The position numbers were made by a program, and so were the translations under genes. The notes under the pieces were generated by a model. It had not been told where the DNA came from. It did no database searches and was given only the letters and a program-made list of their open reading frames with translations. 64,000 bases of DNA from Rhodocyclaceae bacterium (GTDB lineage: Bacteria > Pseudomonadota > Gammaproteobacteria > Burkholderiales > CAIKXV01), in contig JADCHX010000008.1 in the NCBI GenBank assembly GCA_020248265.1, forward strand, positions 124,001 to 188,000. Direction: 5' to 3'. Below, one piece after another: positions 7,899 to 17,200 of the stretch (within the stretch, counting starts at the first letter, position 1; each line of letters begins with the position of its first letter).

Positions 7899-7917
7899 CA
7901 CGGTTGTTACAACCGTG
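7899..7917. promoter_or_regulatory. perfect 8-bp dyad in the ptxD-ptxABC divergent region (putative operator)
   Basis: CACGGTTG (7899-7906), spacer TTA, CAACCGTG (7910-7917) form a perfect inverted repeat. It sits in the 61-base gap between the divergent ptxD and ptxA starts. It overlaps a possible GTG start at 7915, which favours the ATG at 7921 as the ptxA start. The symmetry suggests a dimeric repressor or activator site controlling both directions. No regulator gene lies next to it. Confidence 0.5.
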
Positions 7918-7920
7918 CGG

Positions 7921-8784
7921 ATGCATTCAAATGCTTTCTCATCCATCCCGCCGTCGCACGGTCCATTCGCGTTGTCGCTCGACGCGATCGAAGTCGTCTA
8001 TCCGGACGGCACCGTTGGCCTGCGCTCGACCAGCCTGCGCTTCGCGCCGGGCGACTTCGTGGTCCTCCTCGGCCCTTCGGGTGCCGGCAAGTCGACGCTG
8101 CTGCGTTCGCTGAACGGGCTGGTACGCACGACGTCGGGCACGATCGATGTCGCTGGCATCGGCGATATCCGTCCGCGCCGTGCACTGCGCAGCCATCGGC
8201 AGCGCTGTGCGATGGTGTTCCAGCAGCACCAGCTGATCGGCCGGCTCACCACGCTTCAGAACGTGCTCACCGGGCGCCTCTCTTACCACTCGACGCTGCG
8301 TTCACTGTGGCCGCTGCCGCTGGCCGACAAGCGGATCGCGCTCGACTGTCTTGGTCGCGTCGGTCTGCTCGACTGCGCGCTCAGGCGTGTCGATGAACTT
8401 TCGGGCGGACAGCAGCAGCGCGTGGGTATCGCGAGGGCGTTGGCCCAGCAGCCCCGGATCATGCTTGCCGACGAACCGGTCGCGAGCCTCGATCCGGCGA
8501 CCTCGATGCGCGTGCTCGGCCTCATCCATTCGATCTGCAAGGCCGACGGCATCACCGCGATCGTGAGCCTGCACCAGGTCGATCTCGCGCGGCGGTTCGC
8601 CGATCGTGTGGTGGGCATCGGTGCCGGATCGGTCGTATTCGACGGCCCGCCAGACCGGCTCGACGGCGCGGCACTGTCGGCGATCTACGGCGCCGGAGCG
8701 GCGCCTGCCGCCGGCGAACACACCGCCCCGGCGAGCGAGGCTGCGCGCGAGATCGACAGCCACGCATTACAGGCCGTGGCCTGA
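7921..8784 (+). CDS. ptxA: phosphite/phosphonate ABC transporter ATP-binding protein (PhnC/PtxA-like)
   Basis: 287 residues. Walker A GPSGAGKST (about residues 51-59), Q-loop VFQQHQLIGRLT, ABC signature LSGGQQQRVGIARAL, Walker B LADEPVASLDP and the H-loop SLHQVDLA are all intact. The N-terminal EVVYPDGTVGL and the long insert around YHSTLRSLWPLP are typical of PhnC-type ATPases. It would energise uptake of phosphite through the downstream permease and binding protein. The ATG at 7921 is chosen over GTG 7915 because the latter lies in the dyad. A 48-base gap precedes the binding-protein gene. The Ala/Glu-rich tail (about residues 262-287) is not part of the ATPase core. Confidence 0.85.
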   Translation: MHSNAFSSIPPSHGPFALSLDAIEVVYPDGTVGLRSTSLRFAPGDFVVLLGPSGAGKSTLLRSLNGLVRTTSGTIDVAGIGDIRPRRALRSHRQRCAMVFQQHQLIGRLTTLQNVLTGRLSYHSTLRSLWPLPLADKRIALDCLGRVGLLDCALRRVDELSGGQQQRVGIARALAQQPRIMLADEPVASLDPATSMRVLGLIHSICKADGITAIVSLHQVDLARRFADRVVGIGAGSVVFDGPPDRLDGAALSAIYGAGAAPAAGEHTAPASEAAREIDSHALQAVA

Positions 8785-8832
8785 CCGCCTGCCCTGGCTA
8801 CATTTCCAGAATCATCCTTCCCGGAGCACCGC

Positions 8833-9732
8833 ATGGACCGCCGCCTCTTCCTGTATCGCGCTCGCCGCGCAACCGCCGCGACTGCGCTCGCACTCGCCGG
8901 CGCCACGCCTTCCCTGCTGCATGCGCAGAGCGTCAACCCCGATCCGAAGACGATCCGGCTGGCACTTCTGCCCGACGAGAATGCATCGACGATCATCCAG
9001 AACGCACGGCCGCTCGAACTGCATCTCGAAAAGCTGCTCGGCCGTGAAGTCAGCGTGGTGGTGACCACCGATTACTCCTCGATGATCGAGGCGATGCGCT
9101 TCGGCCGCATCGACGTGGCCTACTTCGGGCCGTTCTCGTACGTGCTGGCGCGCTCGCGCGCACCGAACATCGAACCGTTCGCCGTCGGCCTCGACGCACG
9201 CGGCAGCCCGACCTACACGAGCGTGTTCATCACGCTGGCCGACTCGCCGTTGAAGTCGATCGCACAGGCACGCGGGCTCAACGTCGGCTACGGTGACCCG
9301 GCATCGACCTCGAGCCACCTTGCACCGCGCGCGCTGATCCAGGAGCAGGGGCTGGTCGGCGATCGCGATTACAAGGTGATCCACCTCGGCACGCACGATG
9401 CCGTCGCGCGGGCGGTCGAGACCGGCAAGGTGCCGCTCGGCGCGTTGTCGCGTCCCATCTTCGAGTCACTGGTGAAGTCCGGCAAGCTCGACGGGTCGAA
9501 GCTGCGCATCCTCGCAGAGTCGCGGCCGATTCCGAACTACCCGATGGTGATGCAAAGCGGCCTCAACCCGAAGCTGAAGGAGCAGATCCGCCGTGCGTTC
9601 CTCGACCTCAAGGATGCGGCGCTGCTGAAGAACTTCCGTGCGACCGGGTTCGCCGGCACCGACGACAAGGCCTACGACGTGCTGCGCGAGACGGCGAAGG
9701 TCCTGAACCTCGATCTGTCGAAGCAGCAGTAG
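8833..9732 (+). CDS. ptxB: phosphite/phosphonate-binding periplasmic protein (PhnD/PtxB-like)
   Basis: 299 residues. The leader has an RRLFL segment followed by Ala/Leu-rich sequence ending LLHAQS, so a Tat-type export signal is possible. The mature part shows PhnD-family features: TIRLALLPDENAS, TTDYSSMIEAMRFGRIDVAYFGPFSYVLA, and GYGDPASTSSHLAPRALIQE, where the S/T residues bind the oxyanion of the ligand. It would capture phosphite in the periplasm for the ptxA/ptxC transporter. The placement beside ptxD suggests phosphite rather than organophosphonate as ligand. The stop is four bases from the permease start. Confidence 0.85.
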   Translation: MDRRLFLYRARRATAATALALAGATPSLLHAQSVNPDPKTIRLALLPDENASTIIQNARPLELHLEKLLGREVSVVVTTDYSSMIEAMRFGRIDVAYFGPFSYVLARSRAPNIEPFAVGLDARGSPTYTSVFITLADSPLKSIAQARGLNVGYGDPASTSSHLAPRALIQEQGLVGDRDYKVIHLGTHDAVARAVETGKVPLGALSRPIFESLVKSGKLDGSKLRILAESRPIPNYPMVMQSGLNPKLKEQIRRAFLDLKDAALLKNFRATGFAGTDDKAYDVLRETAKVLNLDLSKQQ

Positions 9733-9736
9733 GACG

Positions 9737-10573
9737 ATGGAGCATTCGACCCACGTTGCCGCCGCCACCACGGGGGCGGGTGATCGCCTCGACGCGTGGC
9801 TCGACGGCGACCGCGCACGCGAACGGCGCCTGCTGCTCAGGGTGGCGGCGCTGGTGGCGCTGGTGGCGGGCTCGTTCTGGCTGACCGGGTTGTTCGATCT
9901 GGAGCGTCTCGCCGAAGGCATTCCGGCGATCGCACAGATCGGCTCCGAGATGATGCCGCCGGACTTCACCCGCTGGGTGGCGTGGGTGCGGCCTCTGCTC
10001 GACACCCTCGCGATGAGCGTCGCGGGAACGGCATTTGCCGTCATCTTCTCGCTGCCTCTCGCCTTCCTCGCGGCGACGAACACGACGCCCGGGCGCGGCA
10101 CCTGCCATGCGGTGCGCCTGTTGCTCAATCTCTTCAGGTCGCTGCCGGAACTGATCCTTGGCATCATCCTCGTTGCGGCGGTCGGCTTCGGCGTGCTGCC
10201 CGGCGTCATCGCACTGGGCCTGCATTCGATCGGCATGATCGGCAAGTTCTTCGCCGAGTCGATCGAGCACGTCGATCCGAAGCCGATCGAAGCGGCACGC
10301 GCCGCCGGCGCAACGCCGGTGCAGGTCATCGTGCACGCGATCTTGCCGCAGGTGCTGCCACAGATGGCCGACACCGTGATCTATCGGTGGGAGTACCACT
10401 TCCGTGCATCGGTGGTGCTCGGGGCGGTCGGTGCCGGCGGCATCGGCACCGAACTGCTTTCGTCGCTGCGCATCATGGACTACCCGCAGGTGTCGGCGAT
10501 CCTGATCTGCATCCTGGTCTGCGTCACCGTGGTCGATGCGATCGGCATGGCCCTCCGCCGCCGCCTCAAGTAG
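9737..10573 (+). CDS. ptxC: phosphite/phosphonate ABC transporter permease (PhnE/PtxC-like)
   Basis: 278 residues with about six hydrophobic segments. The cytoplasmic coupling loop EAARAAGATPVQVIVHAILP is the ABC permease EAA motif (about residues 190-209). The segments TLAMSVAGTAFAVIFSLPLAFLA, LLNLFRSLPELILGIILV and RASVVLGAVGAGGIGTEL match PhnE. It completes the three-part importer with ptxA and ptxB. Only four bases separate it from ptxB. A 34-bp palindrome follows ten bases after the stop and may end the transcript. Confidence 0.85.
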   Translation: MEHSTHVAAATTGAGDRLDAWLDGDRARERRLLLRVAALVALVAGSFWLTGLFDLERLAEGIPAIAQIGSEMMPPDFTRWVAWVRPLLDTLAMSVAGTAFAVIFSLPLAFLAATNTTPGRGTCHAVRLLLNLFRSLPELILGIILVAAVGFGVLPGVIALGLHSIGMIGKFFAESIEHVDPKPIEAARAAGATPVQVIVHAILPQVLPQMADTVIYRWEYHFRASVVLGAVGAGGIGTELLSSLRIMDYPQVSAILICILVCVTVVDAIGMALRRRLK

Positions 10574-10582
10574 CCCCGGTAG

Positions 10583-10616
10583 CCCTGGGGTCAGACCCCG
10601 GGGTCTGACCCCAGGG
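10583..10616. terminator. 34-bp perfect palindrome built from two inverted GGGGTCAGACCCC units
   Basis: The left arm CCCTGGGGTCAGACCCC is the exact reverse complement of the right arm, meeting at 10599/10600. It lies between convergent genes (ptxC stop 10573, MATE stop 10650) and could terminate both by extrusion of a very stable hairpin, though it lacks a T tract. The same 13-base unit appears as a tandem array at 6788-6826. Confidence 0.6.
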
Positions 10617-10649
10617 TCAGGCATCAGGCACTCGTGTCGGGACCGGGCT

Positions 10650-12077
10650 TCAGAGCTGGATACGGCGCCAGGCGCCGGAGCGCCAGCGCAGCAGCAGCGT
10701 GATGCCGAGCAGGCTGATGTAGGCGGTGATGGCGATCCAGCCGCCGGTGGCACCGAGGCCGTACTGCGGCAGGCCGTCGATCCAGCCCTGCCCCGGTGCG
10801 AAGGTGAGTGTGTGCGCGAGGGGGACGAACAGCCCCCAGGACAGCACGAGCAGCGCGATGGCCGGGAAGCGGGTGTCGCCCGCGCCGCGCAGGCAGAACG
10901 AGCTGCCCAGGTGTAGCGCATCGAAGGCCTGGTAGATCGCGGCGATCCAGACCAGCGAGGTGGCGAGCGCGACGGTGGCCGCGAAGTTCGGGTCGCTGCT
11001 CGAGACGAACAGCGGGATCAGCCACGGGCCCGATGCGGCGATCGCCACGCCGACCACGCCCATGTAGGCGACCGACAACCGGATCGTCGCATTGCCCACG
11101 CGCGCGGCCCAGTCGCGGTCGCCAGCGCCGATCGATTGTCCGACCAGCGTGGTGCCGGCGATGCCGATGCCCACCGCCGGCATGAAGGCGATCGAGGTCA
11201 GCATCATCACGATCTGCGTCGCCGCACCGTCGACTGGCCCTAGCTGCACCTGCATGATCTGGAACAGCGCTGCGCCGAGCACGTCCACCGAGATCGCGAC
11301 GCCGATCGGCAGCCCCAGCACCAGCAACGCGCCGATGCGGTGCAGCTCCGGCTGCCAGCCGCGATGCGAGCCGTACTCGTCGCGCACCCGCTTCGACAGG
11401 AACAGCAGGAGCGCCAGCACGATGCCGCAGGCGAGCGCGATGTTGGTTGCCCATGCGGCACCGGCGATGCCCCAGCCGAGCCGGAACATCAACAGTTCGT
11501 TCAGCGGCGCGTTGAGCAGCGCGACGGTGAGCATCAGGCCGAGCGTGACCCGGGTGCGCCCGATGCCGTTGAAGAAGCCCGACACAGCCCACAGCGCGAC
11601 CGCCAGCGGTGCGCCGAGCAGCCGCGGCCACCAGTAGTCGACAGCCAGCGACTCGATGGCCGGCGCCAGCGCGAACGGTCGCAGCACCAGCGTGCCACAG
11701 GCCGCGAGCAGCACGAACAACGGGCTGATCGCCAGCGCCACCCACAGCCCTGTCCACAGCGAGCGTGCGGCCTCATGGTGGCGCCCGGCGCCCTGGTTCT
11801 GCGCGACCAGCGTCTGTACGCCCATGCCGACGCCGCCGAGCAGGAAGATCGCGCCCAGGATCAGCCAGTGGATCGCACCCATCGCCGCCGTGGCATCGGT
11901 CGACAGTCGGCCGACGTACCAGGTGTCGGTCAGGTTCAGCGCGGCCTGCACGGCGCTGTTGGCGAACAGCGGCGCGGCGAGCAGGGCGACTGCGCGATAG
12001 TCGACGCGTTCCCGGCCATCGGCATCGCGGCGGCTGGCCGGGCGCACCGGCTTCGTCGCTGGCGCGAGCTCAGCCAT
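10650..12077 (-). CDS. MATE family efflux transporter
   Basis: 475 residues with about 12 hydrophobic segments arranged as two similar halves. MATE marks include AAPLFANSAVQAALNLTDTWYVGRLS near the start and the second-half repeat LGLPIGVAISVDVLGAALFQ, MPAVGIGIAGTTLVGQSIGAGD. The family exports cationic drugs or metabolites using Na+ or H+ gradients across the inner membrane; substrate is unknown. The C-terminus is basic (RWRSGAWRRIQL). It is convergent with ptxC and divergent from the tam genes. Confidence 0.85.
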   Translation of the reverse strand: MAELAPATKPVRPASRRDADGRERVDYRAVALLAAPLFANSAVQAALNLTDTWYVGRLSTDATAAMGAIHWLILGAIFLLGGVGMGVQTLVAQNQGAGRHHEAARSLWTGLWVALAISPLFVLLAACGTLVLRPFALAPAIESLAVDYWWPRLLGAPLAVALWAVSGFFNGIGRTRVTLGLMLTVALLNAPLNELLMFRLGWGIAGAAWATNIALACGIVLALLLFLSKRVRDEYGSHRGWQPELHRIGALLVLGLPIGVAISVDVLGAALFQIMQVQLGPVDGAATQIVMMLTSIAFMPAVGIGIAGTTLVGQSIGAGDRDWAARVGNATIRLSVAYMGVVGVAIAASGPWLIPLFVSSSDPNFAATVALATSLVWIAAIYQAFDALHLGSSFCLRGAGDTRFPAIALLVLSWGLFVPLAHTLTFAPGQGWIDGLPQYGLGATGGWIAITAYISLLGITLLLRWRSGAWRRIQL

Positions 12078-12224
12078 CGCTGCACCGTCCCGAGGACGCC
12101 TCGATATTCAGCTGCATCGACGGCGGTCGACCAGCGCGCCGTCGGCTACCATCCCTCCGCGGATCTCCGGTCCGCGCGCAGCGCGGCAGGTCCACGGTCG
12201 TCAGAGTCTCGAAACGATGGGCAA

Positions 12225-12335
12225 TCAGTGGTGATCGTCATGCCCATGGGGCGAACGGGCGCCGAACACAATGATCGCGACCATGACGACGGCGACGACT
12301 GCCACCGCGATGCCTACCGTGTAGTGAGTGATCAT
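12225..12335 (-). CDS. possible 36-aa single-pass membrane peptide with His/Asp tail
   Basis: A 37-codon frame begins MITHYTVGIAVAVVAVVMV, giving one hydrophobic helix (about residues 7-24), and ends SPHGHDDHH before TGA. The His/Asp-rich tail could bind divalent metal. It lies alone in the gap between the MATE and tamA genes, opposite to tamA. A weak ribosome-binding site (CGGGAA) precedes the start. No family is recognised. The rest of the gap (12078-12224 and 12336-12434) shows no other gene. Confidence 0.4.
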   Translation of the reverse strand: MITHYTVGIAVAVVAVVMVAIIVFGARSPHGHDDHH

Positions 12336-12434
12336 GCTGGGTTCCCGTCAGTGAAGACCAAAAGGTCGCGAAGTGTACCCGCCGGCGCCGCCGTTCGCCA
12401 TGGCGCAGCGTACGTCGCTGGACGCGGGACGCGC

Positions 12435-14237
12435 ATGAGCGGTCGGTGGGGCAGCCTTGCCGTACTCGTGGCGGCGGTCTGGATGCTGCTGCCCGTCCTC
12501 CTGCCGACCGTCGCGATGCGTGCGGCCCATGCCCAGGATGCGCCGTTGGCGGCGCAGTCCGACGCCTACCGCGTCGAGATCGATGCGCCGTACCCGCTTG
12601 GCGGCCTGCTGCGTGCCGACCTCGACCTGCTGCGCTGGCGCACCTACGAAGGGATGAACCGCGACCTGCTGGAGCGGTTGGTGGCCGAGGCCCAGGCGCA
12701 GCTGGTCGAGACCCTCGCCACCGAGGGCTATTTCGCGCCGGTGATCGAACGCTCGATCGCCGGCGACGAGCGGCCATGGACCGTGCGCTTCCAGGTCGAT
12801 TCCGGCCCGGCCACGCGCGTGTCGGAGGTACGCATCGCGATCGTCGGCTCGGTGATTGCCGACCCGGCCCGCGTCGCCCGCCAGCGTGACCGCATCCTGG
12901 AGCGCTGGCCGCTGCCGCAGGGCGCACGCTTCCGCCAGGTCGACTGGGACAACGGCAAGCGGCTGGCGGTGGAATCGCTGGCCGCCGACCGCTTCGCCGG
13001 CGCCAGCCTGAAACGCAGCCGGGCGACCATCGATCCGCAGACCGACAGCGCCGTACTCGAGGTCGAGCTCGACAGCGGCCCGCCGTTCCGCTTCGGCGAG
13101 ATCCAGGTGCGTGGCCTGTCGCGCCATCCAGCTTCGATCGTGCGCAACCTGGCGACCTTCGTACCCGGCGACCCGTTCGACGAGCGGGACCTGCTGCAGT
13201 TCCAGCGCCGTCTGACGGCCACTGGCTACTTCTCGGCGGTGCAGGTCGAGATGGACGACGACCCGGCGAACGCCGCGGCCGCGCCGGTGCGCGTGTCGGT
13301 GATCGAGGCCAACTCGCGCCGCATCGAAGCGGGCGTCGGCTACAGCACCGACACCCTGTACCGCGCGCAACTCGGCTACACCGACAACGACTTCCTCGAA
13401 CGCGGCTGGCGCTGGCGCTCGGATGCACGCGTCGAGAGCCGCTCCGCCCGGGCGACCTCGTCGATCGCGCTGCCTGCGCGCGATGACGGATGGCAGCACG
13501 CGTACCTGCTGCAGTTCGACCAGAGCGATATCTCCGGCCTGTTCCAGCGCGAGGGCAGCTTCACCTTCAACCGTACCGCGATCGACGAGCGGCGGCAGCC
13601 GCAGTGGAGCCTGGGCGCCCACCTGCAGCAGCAGCAGCCCGACGGCAGCTCGAGCGACACAGTGCATGCGCTGTTCGGCGCGTACCGTTACACCCGGCGC
13701 ATGACAGACGACCTGCTCTCGCCCAACAGGGGTACGAACTGGTCGGTGCAGGCAGGTGCGGCGCCGCCCGGGCTGTCCAGCCGCACCTTCGGACGTGGCA
13801 TTGCGCAGGTCGCGCACTGGATCCCGCTGGGCCGCACGGCGACGGTGATGGTGCGCGCCGAGGGCGGCGCGGTCGTTTCCAGCACCACCGACGGCATCCC
13901 CGAGAGTTTCCTGTTCCGCACCGGCGGCGATACCTCGATCCGCGGCTACGCCTACCAGAGCATCGGCGTGAAAAAGGGCGCGGCGGTCACCGGCGGCCGC
14001 ATGTATGCGCTGGCCAGCGTCGAGGCGACGCGCTGGGTCAATGAACGCTGGGGCATCGCCGCGTTCTATGATGCGGGCAACGCGGGCGACCGCGTGTCGG
14101 ACCTGCGCGACGCGGCGCAGGGCGCGGGCTTCGGCGCACGGGTACGCACGCCGCTCGGTCCGGTGCGCGTGGACATCGCCTATGGCGAGAAGTCCGAGCA
14201 AGTCCGGCTTCACCTGTCGCTGGGGGTGAACTTCTGA
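12435..14237 (+). CDS. tamA: outer-membrane assembly factor TamA (Omp85 family)
   Basis: 600 residues from the ATG at 12435. A signal segment (LAVLVAAVWMLLPVLLPTVAMRAAHAQ) is followed by three POTRA-like domains (about residues 50-310, including PFRFGEIQVRGLSRHPASIVRNL and FDERDLLQFQRRLTATGYFSAVQV) and a C-terminal barrel. The barrel carries FLFRTGGDTSIRGYAYQSIG, the Omp85 RGY/F motif, and ends LSLGVNF with the terminal Phe expected of outer-membrane barrels. TamA works with inner-membrane-anchored TamB to insert a subset of outer-membrane proteins. A much longer frame extends upstream to 11340, but it runs antisense to the MATE gene and has no TamA similarity there. Its stop overlaps the tamB start. 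Confidence 0.9.
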   Translation: MSGRWGSLAVLVAAVWMLLPVLLPTVAMRAAHAQDAPLAAQSDAYRVEIDAPYPLGGLLRADLDLLRWRTYEGMNRDLLERLVAEAQAQLVETLATEGYFAPVIERSIAGDERPWTVRFQVDSGPATRVSEVRIAIVGSVIADPARVARQRDRILERWPLPQGARFRQVDWDNGKRLAVESLAADRFAGASLKRSRATIDPQTDSAVLEVELDSGPPFRFGEIQVRGLSRHPASIVRNLATFVPGDPFDERDLLQFQRRLTATGYFSAVQVEMDDDPANAAAAPVRVSVIEANSRRIEAGVGYSTDTLYRAQLGYTDNDFLERGWRWRSDARVESRSARATSSIALPARDDGWQHAYLLQFDQSDISGLFQREGSFTFNRTAIDERRQPQWSLGAHLQQQQPDGSSSDTVHALFGAYRYTRRMTDDLLSPNRGTNWSVQAGAAPPGLSSRTFGRGIAQVAHWIPLGRTATVMVRAEGGAVVSSTTDGIPESFLFRTGGDTSIRGYAYQSIGVKKGAAVTGGRMYALASVEATRWVNERWGIAAFYDAGNAGDRVSDLRDAAQGAGFGARVRTPLGPVRVDIAYGEKSEQVRLHLSLGVNF

Positions 14238-17200
14238 TGGGCAGGCGCGTGCGTCGCATTGCCTTCGGGGCCCTGCTCCTGCTGCTGGCGATGGCGGTCG
14301 GCGTCGGGCTGTTCGCCCGCTCGACGCGCGCGCTGCAGTGGGCGGCCTCGCAACTGTCCGCGGCAGTCGAACAGGCGGGTGGCCGGCTCGTGTTCACCGA
14401 CCTGTCCGGCTCGCTGTTCACTGCGATCGGCGCAGCGCGCATCGACTATGAACAGGTCGACGGCACGCGCGCGACGCTCACTGGCGTCCAGATCGATCCG
14501 TCGCTGGCCGCGCTGTGGAACCGGCAGCTGGTGTTCGACCGCATCGCGATCGCCACGGCCGGCATCGAGCGGCCGGCATCGGACGAGCCGGCGGTCGAAC
14601 CGCAAAGCCTGGCCTTGCCGATCGAGGTGCGCGTCGACCGTGCGACGGTCGATCGCCTGTCCTGGCGCAGCGGCACCACGGCGATCGAACTGGCCGGCCT
14701 CGATTTCGCCTACCGCGGCGGGCCGGACCGGCACGAGGTCGACGCGTTCAGCGTGCGCATGCCCGGGCTTGTCGGCCCGACCGAAGCGGGTACTGTGGTG
14801 CTTACGCTCGGTGGACGCATCGACGCGCGCGCGCCGTTCGCGCTCGCGGCGAAGCTCGGGGTCTCGGCCGATGCGCTGGGCAGCGCCGAGGCCGTGCTCG
14901 GCGGACGGCTGGCCGAAGTGGGCGTCGAGGGCACGCTGGCCGGTAACGCTGCGCGCGAATGGCTGAAGGCGAGGGTGACCGCCACGGTCGCACCGTTCTC
15001 GACGACGATGCTGCCCTCGCTGCGACTGGCAGCGGAAGGCATCGATGCGGCGGTCGTCTCGAAGGGTGCGCCGCGTACCGCCCTCGATGTCGAGGTCGAG
15101 GCGCGCGTTGCCAGCGGCGTACCGGTACGCGGCCGCGTGCGCGTGGTTAACCGGCTGCCGGGCGAGGTCGGCGCAGGGCGCATCCCGGTGACCGGACTGG
15201 ATGCCGGCTTCGAGTTCGAACCGTCTGCGCGGCGGGGGGTGCTGGCACCGCTGCGTGTGGCGCTGGCAGGTGGCGGCAGCGTCGAGGGGCGCGGTACGGT
15301 CGCGCTGCCGGTCGATGGCAAGGACCCGGCGTTCGACACTACCTGGCAGTTGTCCGTCGCCGGCCTCGACCTGAAGGCCCTCGACGCACGCCTGGTGCCG
15401 ACCCGGCTCTCGGGCAAGGTCGGGCTCGCGCTGACGCCCGAGCGCCAGCGCTTCGATGTCGCCCTCGACCAGCGCGGCAGCAGCCATCGTGGCGCGGTTG
15501 CGCCGAACGCGACCGTTGCATCCACTGTCGCAGCCACTGCGTCCGATGCCGGCTCGCTGCATCTCGAAGCCGTGGGCCAGCGTATCGGTCCCGAGATCGT
15601 CCTCGACCGCCTGCTGCTGCGTGCAGGTGCGGTGGCGGCGGCAGCTGGCGCTGCAGGCAGCGACGGCGGCGAGGCCAGCGGGCGCGCACGGATGCGTCTG
15701 GACGGCGAACGGGCGTTCGAGGGCGAGCTCCAGCTGCGTGCCTTCGATCCCTCGCGCTTCATGGCGGCAGCCGGGGCGACCGGGGCGCCGGGCGCGGCGG
15801 CGGCCGCGAAGGCGGGCGTGCCGCCGGCCTCGATCAACGCCACCGTCTCTGCACGGGGACGCCTGCAGCCGTCCTGGCAGGCGCGCATCGACGCGACGCT
15901 GGCGCCGAGCCGGATCTCGCTGTCCGCGCCGACCGCGGTCGAACCCTCGCCACGGATGCTCGCGCTGCGCGGCCGTGTGCGTGGCCAGTTCTCCGCCGAG
16001 CGCATCGAAGACGCGGACATCCTGCTGTCGTCCGGCCGCAACACGCTGCGCGCGACCGGCTCCAACGGCACGCCGGCCAGCGTGCTCGAGGTCGTGCTCG
16101 ATGCGAACGAGCCGTCGCTGTTCCTGCCTGGCGCCGCCGGCCAGCTCAGTGCCGTGGCGAGCCTCACCGGAAACCTGCGCGCACCGGTGGCGAAGTTCAG
16201 CCTGAAGGGCAGCCGCCTGTCGTATGCGGGGCAGGCCGTGTCGCAGTTGGGTGGGACCGGCGATGCCGACCTGTCGCGCAACCCGCCACGCTTCGATGTC
16301 GCGCTGGACGCGCGTGCACTGACGATCGCCAGTGCAGCCCTGTCGCAGGCGAACCTGCGCTTCGGTGGCACCACCACCGTGCATTCGCTGTCGCTGGCAC
16401 TGCGAGGCAACGACGTGGACGCGAAGCTGCTGCTCGAAGGCGGGCTGACGACGACGCCGTCGGCGGCACGCCCGCGCTGGGCCGGGCGCCTGGCCGAAGC
16501 ACGCAACGACGGCCGCTACCCGGTGCAGCTCGCGGCCCCGGCCGCGCTAGAGCTGTCGCCGGTGCTGGCGATGCTGGCCCCGGCACGGCTGCAGGTCGGC
16601 GAAGGCCGCGTGCAGGTCGATGAGCTGCGCTGGGAACCGGGACGCCTCGCCACCCGCGGTTCGCTGTCGGCCTTCCCTGCCGGCGGGCTGGTCGACCTGC
16701 TGGTGTCGCCGTCGCCCGCGCCCGCACCCGGCGCTGCGCCAGGGCAGGCAGGCGCAGCCGCGAAGGGGAATGCGGCTGCAGCGGCGAAGGCGAAGACGAA
16801 CGTGAGCACGATCGCGGCGAGCCCGCACCCGAAGACCGCGACACCTTCCGGACCGGGCTACGACTCGACCCTGCGCATCGGCGGCCAGTGGGCGCTGGCC
16901 TCGACGCCCCGGCTGAACGGCACGCTGACCCTGCGGCGCGAGGACGGCGATGTCGCGCTGCGCGGCAATCCACCGTTCGCCCTCGGCCTGAGCCGGGTCG
17001 AACTCGACGCGCGCTTCGTCGACGACCGTCTGCAGGCGCAGGCTCGGATCGAGGGCAGCGCACTGGGCGAAGCCACCGCAACGCTCGCGCTGGAGCCTTC
17101 GCCCGCGCTGTCGATGGCGTCGCCGATGGTGCTGCGCGCCGACCTCGCGATCCGCACGCTGAAGCCGTTCGAGCGGTACGTCGGTGCCTTCGCCGACATC

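Noticed and set aside
11340-12434. N-terminal extension of tamA to about 965 residues
   Set aside because: This part runs antisense to the MATE gene, is Arg/Gln-rich as shadow frames are, and has no TamA similarity; the ATG at 12435 begins a clear signal peptide.
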